Shown here: in pieces, positions 9,309-18,300 of the stretch
Position numbering within the stretch: position 1 is the stretch's first letter
Layout of the letters: the number at the start of each line of letters is the position of its first letter
NCBI RefSeq assembly: GCF_003967535.1
Contig: NZ_BIFR01000001.1
Location: 4,215,001-4,279,000 of the forward strand
DNA length: 64,000 nt
Direction of reading: 5' to 3'
From: Tengunoibacter tsumagoiensis
GTDB taxonomy: Bacteria; Chloroflexota; Ktedonobacteria; Ktedonobacterales; Ktedonobacteraceae
Notes under the pieces: generated by a model
Told to the model about the DNA's origin: nothing
The model's input: the letters and a program-made list of their open reading frames with translations, nothing else
Databases searched by the model: none
Program-made: the position numbers and the translations under genes

Positions 9309-11075
9309 TCATGATGTCGTCTCATGACTGGTCTGATGTACAGTCGCCGGTTGAGGTACTGGTCGCTTGCCGATAGGGGCAACTGGGAGTGCACGTCGAT
9401 CGATCTTCCCATTTGAGAGCAATGGCCAGGCCTCAAGATAGATAAAGAGGGATGGAATCATATACTCGGGAAGCTTCAAGCTCAAAAACGCTCGCAGTTC
9501 TTTCGGCGCGGGCCTCTGCTCTGTTGTTGCGATCAGATAGGCAACGAGGCGTTGATCATTCACGTTGAAGGTCTGGACCTGCACAAGGCAGGCACGAAGG
9601 TCTGGATGCTGTTCAAGAGCGAACTCGATCTCACCCAATTCAATACGCTGACCTCGAAGCTTCACCTGATAGTCGAGCCGGCCTAAAAATTCAAAGCTGC
9701 CGTCTGGCAACTCTCGGGCAAGATCCCCTGTCAGGTAGAGACGAGCTCCTGGCTCTGGACTGCAAGGATGAGGTCGAAACCGCTCAGCCGTCAGGTCCGG
9801 TCGCCGATGATAGCCTCGTGCCAGAGCCATACCGCCAATACCCAGCTCTCCTGGAGTGCCAGCAGGAACAGGGCATCCATGTTCATCAAGCAGGACAATT
9901 GCTGTATTCGAGATAGGGTGACCAATGGGGACGGTACTCAAGGCACTGTCACGAAGACAGGTCCAGGCCGTAACCTCAATCGCAGCTTCGGTTGGACCGT
10001 AGAGATTAAAGAGCTCAACTTCCAGGCGCTCCAAACAGCGCTGCTGCAATCCTACTGAGAGCGCCTCTCCGCTGCAAAAGAGATAGCGAAGGGAGGTGCA
10101 TTGTGTCAGATCTGGTTCCTCTAAAAAGATATGCAACATGGAGGGCACAAAGTGTGCAACGGTAATCTCTTGCTCTTGAATCAAAGATGCGAGATAGGCA
10201 CTATCTCGATGCCCCTCTGGATGTGCCAGAACTAATGTTGCCCCATTATGTAAGGGCCAGAACATCTCCCAGACTGAGACATCAAAACTATATGGCGTCT
10301 TCTGAAGTACCCGGTCATCAGGTCGCAAGCGATAACGATCCTGCATCCAGAAGAGGCGATTATACAGCCCCTGGTGCGTATTAATCACGCCTTTCGGTTG
10401 GCCAGTTGACCCGGAAGTATAGAGAAGATTGACTGCCTGCAAGGAGTCTCTCTGCCAGGAACGGAGCGATAGCGGATGGGCAAGCTCTTCAGATAACTCT
10501 TCAAATACGAGAAGCCGTCCTGCATAATCGCTGGGAAGTCTGGCCTGCAAATGGGATCGGGTAATCAGAATAGAAGCTGTACAATCACTGAGCATAAATG
10601 CCAGTCGCGCCTGTGGAGCCGTCGGATCGAGCGGCACATATGCGCCGCCTGCCTTAAGCACTGCCAGTATGGCGATGACCGTCTCCAGTGAGCGCTCCAG
10701 ATAAAGTGCAACACATACCTCTGGACGAACCCCAACAGCCTGCAATAGATAGGCCAGATGGGTCGCCCGCTCATTCAAAGCTGCATAGGTCAACGAGTGC
10801 TCCCCAAAGACTAAGGCGATGGCATCAGGGCGTTGAATAACCTGCTCCTCAAACAAAGAATGGAAAGGAGGAATAATGGCATAGGGGCGCCGGGTCGCGA
10901 ACCATGAAGCAAACAGTCGTTGTTGTTCATCTGAAGGCAAGATTTGTGTCGAAAGGTGTCTTGATTGATCCTGTTCCTGGGATAAGGATGGGGCCATAGA
11001 TAGGGGATCATCACCAGTTGCCAGGTATTGCTCATTCGCCTGTGTATGGGCTGCTCCATCAGGCTGAAAGTCCAA
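9309..11075 (-). CDS. Free-standing NRPS adenylation enzyme (Ser-like code)
   Basis: The 588 residues hold an approximately 70-residue leader and one complete A domain: LLYTSGSTGQPKG, FDVSVWEMFW, NLYGPTEAAIEVT, LYLTGDLAR and LLSNGKIDRRALP. No carrier or condensation domain follows, so it acts in trans. The code read by eye is about D-V-W-H-F-S-L-I-E-K, very close to the serine code DVWHLSLIDK. The TTG start (11075) has AAAGGAG eight bases upstream; no ATG is as well placed. It is the first gene of the leftward operon. A likely partner is the A-less C-PCP protein encoded downstream. Ser supply beside a LanB-type Ser-modifying protein is suggestive. Confidence 0.9.
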   Translation of the reverse strand: MDFQPDGAAHTQANEQYLATGDDPLSMAPSLSQEQDQSRHLSTQILPSDEQQRLFASWFATRRPYAIIPPFHSLFEEQVIQRPDAIALVFGEHSLTYAALNERATHLAYLLQAVGVRPEVCVALYLERSLETVIAILAVLKAGGAYVPLDPTAPQARLAFMLSDCTASILITRSHLQARLPSDYAGRLLVFEELSEELAHPLSLRSWQRDSLQAVNLLYTSGSTGQPKGVINTHQGLYNRLFWMQDRYRLRPDDRVLQKTPYSFDVSVWEMFWPLHNGATLVLAHPEGHRDSAYLASLIQEQEITVAHFVPSMLHIFLEEPDLTQCTSLRYLFCSGEALSVGLQQRCLERLEVELFNLYGPTEAAIEVTAWTCLRDSALSTVPIGHPISNTAIVLLDEHGCPVPAGTPGELGIGGMALARGYHRRPDLTAERFRPHPCSPEPGARLYLTGDLARELPDGSFEFLGRLDYQVKLRGQRIELGEIEFALEQHPDLRACLVQVQTFNVNDQRLVAYLIATTEQRPAPKELRAFLSLKLPEYMIPSLFIYLEAWPLLSNGKIDRRALPVAPIGKRPVPQPATVHQTSHETTS

Positions 11076-11651
11076 GATCGTACTCCTTTACTGATCCCAC
11101 ACTGTTCTTCCAAGGGTGACTCTGACAAGAGCTACACCTTGTTACGGCTCTGAACGTTGCCCGTTCAAAGACTTTTTATGTAAAAAAATGCTATCTCTCT
11201 TTACTGAAATTTGAGACCGTAGAAAATAAGAAATTCCCAATGACTATTTTCTTCTTAATTGTGAATGCTCTCTTCGTAAGCTTCATTCGCAGATAGTATA
11301 GCTACATTATTCTCTTTTTGTCAAGATAATTGAAGCGCTATTGTAGAAATACTTTTGCACGTCAGAAAGAATTAAAAGTGATAGGAGAGCTTTGAAAGGT
11401 TATGATAGTACCAATTCTGAATGAAATTGTTATGTAATTCTGAAAAAAACACAAAGATCAGGACAGTCTTGATAGTAGTAGGACCATAAATTATGGTTAA
11501 TTGGTACAAGACTATTCGTCAATTACAGCCATTGTAAATAAGTATATTACTATGTTATAGTTTATGAGTGCGATAGTACTATTAAGCAAGCAGTTAAAGT
11601 ATACAAAGATAAGAAAAGTTCGCGAGAGAAGATCCGCTGTTGCGAAAGGAG
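11076..11651. promoter_or_regulatory. AT-rich divergent intergenic region of the NRPS/PKS cluster
   Basis: This stretch of about 575 bases is much more AT-rich than its surroundings and contains no convincing reading frame. It separates the leftward and rightward biosynthetic operons and must hold both promoters. I could not pick a consensus -35/-10 pair with confidence. The right end runs directly into the solo omega-RNA-like sequence. Confidence 0.5.
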
Positions 11652-11850
11652 TTAAGTCAGGGGGGCTTGCATAAATAGCAGGTCCACACCTGACCAGTCT
11701 CAATCTTGAAACACTGGCTCCGTTCGAGCAAGGTGGATCTGCACCTAAAGTATCTGCGTCGGGGACATCGTGCAGACGGCTATAGTTATGTGCACCTGCG
11801 GGTGCCTTTCATTCCTCCCATAACCTGAAGGGATATGGGTCCTCTGAAAG
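11652..11850 (+). ncRNA. Solo IscB omega-RNA-like (HEARO-type) scaffold in the 5' leader of an NRPS gene
   Basis: The first 75 bases closely match the 5' half of the omega RNA of the IscB locus at 49291-49533. Both have AGTCAGG, then GGGGCTTG, a six-base spacer, AGCAGG, CACCTGACCAGTCT, TCTTGAAA and CTCCGTTCG in the same order. GTCAGG (11656-11661) can pair with CCTGAC (11689-11694), as in the IscB RNA. The transposon-end hairpin present in the IscB RNA is missing. The 3' half diverges but is rich in local hairpins, including CCCATA/TATGGG at about 11817-11839. No iscB follows; the ATG of the NRPS gene occupies the place of the iscB start. The guide would be the sequence immediately 5' of AGTCAGG. 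Boundaries are approximate. Confidence 0.65.
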
Positions 11851-11857
11851 GATTTTT

Positions 11858-14800
11858 ATGGATCAACTCGATCCCTCACAACTTCGTCAACGCCTCTCGC
11901 TGCTTAAGCTGGATCAGACTGAGCAGCGGTCACAGCGCTCCCCACGTACAGAGATTGTCAAACATGCACCACGACAAGAGGTTGCTCTCGCACCTTCGCA
12001 GGAACGTCTCTGGTTTTTAGACCAGCTGGTACCACAGTCTACTGCCTATCATTTGCCTCTGCTTTTACGCCTTACCGGACCGCTAAATGAAGATGCTCTC
12101 GAGCGGGCACTGCAAGAGGTTGTCCAGCGTCACGAGGCTCTCCGAACTCATTTTCTTTTGCGTGCTGACGGACGACCAGCGCAGGTTATTGTCCCCGAAC
12201 TTGTCCTTTCCCTGGCCAGACGTGATGTATCAACGCTCCCTGAACCAGAGCGCATCCCTACGCTTCGCACCTGTCTGGAGCAAGAGCTCCTGCGCCCTTT
12301 CAATCTTGAACAATTGCCACTCATCCATGCGACGCTCTTTACGGTGGGAGAGAGAGAGCATCAGCTCTTTCTTGTGTTACACCATATTATTGCTGATGCC
12401 TGGTCGTTACGCGTTTTGATTCAGGAGCTCAGTACTCTTTATCAGGCATATAACGCTGGCAAGACCTCCCCATTCACTGAACCCCCTTTCCAATTGGGCG
12501 ATTATGTCTCCTGGCTGCAAGATACAGCAAGCGAACAAGAGCAACATCTCGCATACTGGCAAGAGCAGTTGACCCCGCCTCCTACGGTGCTTCAATTGCC
12601 TTTTGATCGCGCCAGACCAGCGGTACAGGGGTATAAAAGCGCCTGGATCACCCGCCGTCTGCCTGCATCTCTGCTTGATTCCTTAAAGAAACTGGCTCAA
12701 AAAGAGCGCATTACTCCCTATATGCTCTTTTTAGCGGTCTATGCAGTCCTTCTGTCACGGTATAGCAATGAAAAAACGCTCTTCATCGGAACTCCTATTG
12801 CTCAGCGCAATCGATCCGGTCTTGAACAGATTATTGGTTTTGTGGCGAATACGCTGGTCTTGCGGGCGGATCTTTCAGGTGATCCTTCCTTTCGCACCTT
12901 CCTTGGGCGCATTCGTGAGATGGCGCTACAATCATTCGCGCATGCCGATGCACCATTCGACAAGGTGGTCGAGCGGGTACAGCCAACCCGTGACCCCAGT
13001 TACTCGCCTTTATTTCAGGTCATGTTCCTCTTCCAGAACATTGTCCAGTTGCCTATCCAGGCGGGAGAGCTCCTGATTGAGGTCGAAGGCGTTGAAGAGA
13101 ATGGGGCTCAGTTTGACCTGACGCTGGCTGTTTCTAACGATCTCTGCCGTTTCCAATATAATACCGATCTGTTCGATTCCTCCACTATCACACGCCTGGC
13201 AACGCACTTTGAAGGGCTCCTTCAGAGCGTTGTTGACAACCCTGACCATCGCCTTACTGCACTACCCTTCTTGACTGCAGAAGAGCGCTATCAATTGCTC
13301 GTGGCGTGGAACACGGAGCCCACTCCTCCATCAACTCTCCCCTGGCCCGGCTCTGAACAATCATCAGAACACTGTCTCCACACATTATTTGAGCGGCAGG
13401 TCGAGCGCACACCGACAGCGGTGGCTGCAACGTTTGAACATCGCTCTCTCACCTATCAAGAGCTCAATCAGAAAGCCAATCAGCTGGCGCATTTTTTGAT
13501 CAGGCTGGGGATTGGACCAGAAGATCTGGTCGGGCTGGCAATGGAACGATCGCTCGAGCTGCTTGTGGGGCTGTTTGGCATCCTGAAGGCTGGAGCAGCC
13601 TATCTACCGCTAGATCCCCTCTACCCTCAAGAACGGCTGGCTTTCCTCATTCAGGAGAGCCAGCTCTCTCTTCTGCTGACGCAACCACAGGTGCTTCCAT
13701 GGCTCTCTGAATACAATGTGAATGTGATTCGCTTAGACCCACACGAGGAGCGCTTTGCGACCGAATGTATCGACAATCCACCAACCCGGACCGGGCCAGA
13801 TAATGCGGTGTATGTCATCTTTACATCAGGGTCCACTGGTCTCCCCAAAGGGATCGTGGTACGACATGGAGCACTCGTCAATCATGCGCTTGCGATGGTC
13901 CAGGCAATCGAGCTTGCACCAGCAGAGCGTTTCCTGCAATTTGCCTCCATCAGCTTTGATGCTTCGGCGGTACAGCTCTTTCCAACGCTGATTAGCGGAG
14001 CAACGCTGGTCTTGCATCGAGCGCCCAATGAATTATCTAACTATGAACTCTGGCGCCTCTGCCAGGAGCAACAGGTGAGTGTCCTGGATGTGCCAACTGC
14101 CTTCTGGCATCAATGGATCGAAGATATCACAACGAGCAACCTCTCGCTGCCCTCTTCTTTGCGCGTCTTCATGACAGGGGGAGAGATGGCTGCGATTGAT
14201 AAAGTACAGACCTGGGCACAGGCTACCAGACGCCCGGCAACCTTTATCAGTTCGTATGGTCCAACGGAGGCGACCATCACAGCAACGATCTTTACCACGA
14301 CAAACGCTGGGGAGGAGCTGGCACACAGGCTGGTTGTTCCACTTGGTCGTCCTATCGCCAATGTCCAGATCTATCTTCTCAATGACTCCATGCACCCAGT
14401 TCCAGTCGGGGTGATCGGGGAGATCTTTATCGGTGGGGCAGGTCTGGCACGTGGCTATCTCCATCATCCTGCGCTGACTGCTGAACAGTTTGTGCCTCAT
14501 CCCTTCAGCACTGAGCCAGGGGCACGCCTCTATAAAACGGGCGATCTGGCACGCTATCTACCGGATGGTACAATCGAATTTCAGGGACGGCGCGACCATC
14601 AGGTGAAAATTCGTGGCTTCCGCATTGAGCTCGGCGAGATTGAGGCGATCCTGCGTCAGCACTGGACTGTACAAGAAGCTATCGTCCTGGCACGTAAGGA
14701 GACGCAGGGAGAGACGCGCCTCATCGCTTATATTGTCCCGAAAGCCCATGATCAGGAGATGATCAAACAGCTTCGGGAGAAAGAGCCGTCGCTTGAAGGT

Positions 14801-15346
14801 CTTGATGGAGCAACAGAGCTATCGCTCGAAGAGCTCCAGCGATATCTGCTTCCATTGCTGCGCCGCTTCCTCAAAGAACGTCTTCCCAATTATATGCTCC
14901 CAACTGCATTCGTCTTCCTGGATAGATTCCCACTCACGCCAAATAGCAAGGTGGATCAGCGAGCCCTCCCCCATCCTGAAGTACAGACGAATTCTACCGA
15001 CACCTATGTGGCCCCGCGAACTGCTGTTGAAGAGCTGCTCTTGAAAATCTGGACACAGCTTCTCGGAGGCACACAGGCTGGCATTCATGATAGTTTTTTT
15101 GAACATGGTGGACATTCACTTCTGGCAACACAGGTCATCTCTCAGGTCCGCCGGATGTTTAAAATAGAGGTCCCGCTCCACACACTTTTTAATGCACCTA
15201 CCGTTGCTGACTTTGCCGAAGCACTGACTACCTTTGAGACGCAGCCCGGCCAGCTTCTCGCCATTGCCAGACGCCGCAAGCAGCTCGATAGTATGTCGCC
15301 CGCTGAGATTCGTGCTCGCCTTCAAGAAAAACAAAGGAAAGGATAA
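11858..15346 (+). CDS. NRPS module C-A-PCP
   Basis: The 1162 residues contain a leader (1-40), a condensation domain whose active-site motif is HHIIADA (175-181) rather than HHxxxDG, an adenylation domain (about 505-1030: FTSGSTGLPKG, SSYGPTEATIT, LYKTGDLAR, LTPNSKVDQRALP) and a carrier domain with DSFFEHGGHSLLATQ. The catalytic second His and Asp of the C motif are kept; only the Gly is changed. The specificity code read by eye is about D-A-V-D-M-G-S-I-T-K, which I cannot assign; Asp at the 278 position with Gly at 301 recalls basic-amino-acid codes, with low confidence. The ATG has GAAAGGA upstream, at the end of the omega-RNA-like leader. The next NRPS gene starts 4 bases after the stop. 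Confidence 0.92.
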   Translation: MDQLDPSQLRQRLSLLKLDQTEQRSQRSPRTEIVKHAPRQEVALAPSQERLWFLDQLVPQSTAYHLPLLLRLTGPLNEDALERALQEVVQRHEALRTHFLLRADGRPAQVIVPELVLSLARRDVSTLPEPERIPTLRTCLEQELLRPFNLEQLPLIHATLFTVGEREHQLFLVLHHIIADAWSLRVLIQELSTLYQAYNAGKTSPFTEPPFQLGDYVSWLQDTASEQEQHLAYWQEQLTPPPTVLQLPFDRARPAVQGYKSAWITRRLPASLLDSLKKLAQKERITPYMLFLAVYAVLLSRYSNEKTLFIGTPIAQRNRSGLEQIIGFVANTLVLRADLSGDPSFRTFLGRIREMALQSFAHADAPFDKVVERVQPTRDPSYSPLFQVMFLFQNIVQLPIQAGELLIEVEGVEENGAQFDLTLAVSNDLCRFQYNTDLFDSSTITRLATHFEGLLQSVVDNPDHRLTALPFLTAEERYQLLVAWNTEPTPPSTLPWPGSEQSSEHCLHTLFERQVERTPTAVAATFEHRSLTYQELNQKANQLAHFLIRLGIGPEDLVGLAMERSLELLVGLFGILKAGAAYLPLDPLYPQERLAFLIQESQLSLLLTQPQVLPWLSEYNVNVIRLDPHEERFATECIDNPPTRTGPDNAVYVIFTSGSTGLPKGIVVRHGALVNHALAMVQAIELAPAERFLQFASISFDASAVQLFPTLISGATLVLHRAPNELSNYELWRLCQEQQVSVLDVPTAFWHQWIEDITTSNLSLPSSLRVFMTGGEMAAIDKVQTWAQATRRPATFISSYGPTEATITATIFTTTNAGEELAHRLVVPLGRPIANVQIYLLNDSMHPVPVGVIGEIFIGGAGLARGYLHHPALTAEQFVPHPFSTEPGARLYKTGDLARYLPDGTIEFQGRRDHQVKIRGFRIELGEIEAILRQHWTVQEAIVLARKETQGETRLIAYIVPKAHDQEMIKQLREKEPSLEGLDGATELSLEELQRYLLPLLRRFLKERLPNYMLPTAFVFLDRFPLTPNSKVDQRALPHPEVQTNSTDTYVAPRTAVEELLLKIWTQLLGGTQAGIHDSFFEHGGHSLLATQVISQVRRMFKIEVPLHTLFNAPTVADFAEALTTFETQPGQLLAIARRRKQLDSMSPAEIRARLQEKQRKG

Positions 15347-15350
15347 TCCG

Positions 15351-18300
15351 ATGAACGATCTGGATGCGCTCACCGAGGACGAGGATGAAGAGAGAGAGGC
15401 GTTGCTGGCGCTGCTTCTAGCTGAAGATGGTTTTGACACAGCCGTGGTACAGACGATCAGGCCACGCCAGGAGCAGGGACCCGCGCCACTCTCATTTGCG
15501 CAGGAACGGCTCTGGTTTCTCGATCAACTTATGCCCAATCTCTCGGCCTATACTATCCCTGTGGGCCTACGCATCAACGGCGCATTACATATCCCGGCCC
15601 TCAGTCAGAGCCTGAACGAAATTGTCCGTCGCCATGAAGTCCTTCGCACCAGGTTCGATTTGCAGGATGGCCAGCCCGTACAAATCGTGGAAGCGACCCT
15701 TCAGATAACGCCACGGCTGATCGATCTGAGCACGCTTCCAACAGATGTCAAAGCCAGAACCACTACGTACCTGGCTACGCAAGAAGCCCGGTTACCTTTT
15801 GATATGGCACATGGTCCCCTGTTGCGCACAAGCTTACTCCAATTGGATGGGCAGGAATTCCTCCTCCTGTTGACCATGCATCATGTTGTCTCTGACGGAT
15901 GGTCGATGAGTATATTCTATCGAGAATTAGCCGCGCTCTATGAGGCTTTTTCCTCTGGAATTGCCCCATCTCTCCCTCCACTGCCGATTCAATACAGTGA
16001 TTTCGCTGTCTGGCAGCGCAACTGGCTCGAAAGTGATGCCCAGGAAGCTCTCAATTATTGGCGTCAACACCTCAAAAATGCACCGGCCATTCTGAATCTT
16101 CCAACTGATCGACCACGACCAGCCATCCAAACATTCTCAGGTAGTGTCGAGTCTCTCATGCTCAACACGCAGCTTACCATGGCACTCAGGACGTTGAGCC
16201 AGCGTGAAGAGGTTACCTTATTTATGACACTGCTTGCAGCCTGGCAGACGTTGCTCTGGCGCTATACCGATCAGGACGATATATGTGTTGGAACATTTAT
16301 CGCTGGTCGCACTCACGCTGAGACGGAGGGACTGATCGGTTTTTTTATCAACAATCTTGTGCTCCGAACCGATCTATCAGGAAATCCAACCTTCCAGGAG
16401 CTCCTGAGGCGTGTCCGTGAGGTAACCCTGGGTGCGTATGCCCATCAAGAGATCCCTTTCGAAAAAATCCTCCAGGATCTGGGACGAAATCATGATCTCA
16501 GCATCACACCCCTTTTTCAAGTTATGCTCATCTTACAAAATATGCCTGAGCCAATCCCGGCCCTGGCTGATCTCACGCTCCGTGAGACTGGAGTAGGCAA
16601 TACCAGAGCAAACTTTGATCTCTCGCTCTGGGTGACGGAGTCTAGAGATCATTTGCAGATGAGCCTGCAATATAACACTGATCTGTTCGATGCCCAGACC
16701 ATCCGACGGATGCTTGATCATCTTTCGATCCTTCTGCAAGGCATCGTTGCTCATCCACAACAGCAGCTCTCCACGCTTCCTATACTGACGGATATCGAAC
16801 AACAGCACTATCTGTCGCCATGGCAAAACGACAATCAAACGGCTTCACAGAGACGCTGTCTCCATCATCTATTTGAGGAGCAGGTGCTTCATACTCCGGA
16901 CACAATCGCCCTTGTCTATGAGCAGGAACAGCTCACTTACGCAACTTTAAATCAACGCGCCAATCAATTAGCCATCTATCTGCGCACTGTAGGCGTTGGT
17001 CCAGAGGTGAACGTAGGGATCTGCCTCCCTCGATGCACTGCGCTGATCGTCGGGCTGCTGAGCATTCTCAAAGCTGGCGGAGCATACGTTCCGCTCGATC
17101 CGACCTATCCACAGGATCGTCTCGCATTGATGGTGCAGGATGCCCACATTCATATTCTCCTGACCCAGACAGCGCTTAAAGCAAATTTCCCACGCTATGC
17201 TGGTACGGTCATTGATCTTGATGCAGATTGGGCGATCATCGGTGATAAAAGCTCGCCTGATCTAGAGAACGCCGCCACAGCCATAAACCTGACGGATACG
17301 ACGGTCACAGCTCTGAATCTGGCATATACGATGTACACGTCGGGCTCTACAGGAAGACCTAAAGGCGTCGCCATTCAGCATCACTCAGTTGTGAACTTCA
17401 TCGAATCCGCCAGGACCGTCTACACTATGACTATAGGCGATCGAACGTTACAGTTCGCATCCATCAACTTTGATATCAGCGTTGAGGAGATCTATGCCAC
17501 GCTGACCAGTGGGGCAACCCTTGTCCTGCGCAACGATGCAATGCTGAGTAGTATTCCGTTCTTTCTTGATGTCTGTCATCAGTGGGGCATCACGATCCTG
17601 GATCTCCCAACAGCATTCTGGCATGAAATGGCCGCCCATTCTGGAACAATTGAACCGAGTCTGCTGACAAGGCTTCGTCTTGTTATCATTGGTGGCGAGC
17701 AGGTCCAGACAGAAAAGTTATCGCTCTGGCAACAGCACGTACCAGCATCTATCCAGCTCGTCAATACGTATGGCCCAACCGAGACAACGGTTATAGCAAC
17801 ACTGCAAGTAGTTGATGCAACCCAACCACCTGAACACAACACCTCTATTGGACGAGCGCTCACAAACGTCCAGGTTGCCATTCTGGATCGCTTCCAGCAA
17901 CCGGTCCCAATTGGAGTCTGGGGTGAGCTCATCATTGGTGGAGCGGGCCTAGCTCGTGGATACCCTGGCTACCCGGCACTCACCGCAGAAAAGTTTCGCC
18001 CCAATCCTTTTGGCAATCGCACACGCGTCTACCAAAGTGGCGATCGAGCTCGTTTTCTGTCAGATGGCACCATTGAGTTTGGAGGACGTCTTGATAATCA
18101 GGTGAAACTGCGTGGTTTCCGCGTAGAGCCTGGAGAGATCGAAACGGCCATCCGGCTCTTCCCAAACGTCTATGATACCGTCGTCTGTGTCTATGAGGAG
18201 CGGCCCGGCGAAAAACAGCTGGTAGCATACGTTGTCTGGAAAGATGCGCAGCTCTCAACCATCTATGAGCTACAAGCTTCCCTGAAGGGATCGCTTCCAC

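Noticed and set aside
15234-15350. Upstream extension of the terminal NRPS frame
   Set aside because: It overlaps the preceding NRPS gene by more than 100 bases and lacks a ribosome site; ATG 15351 follows AAAGGA directly after the previous stop.
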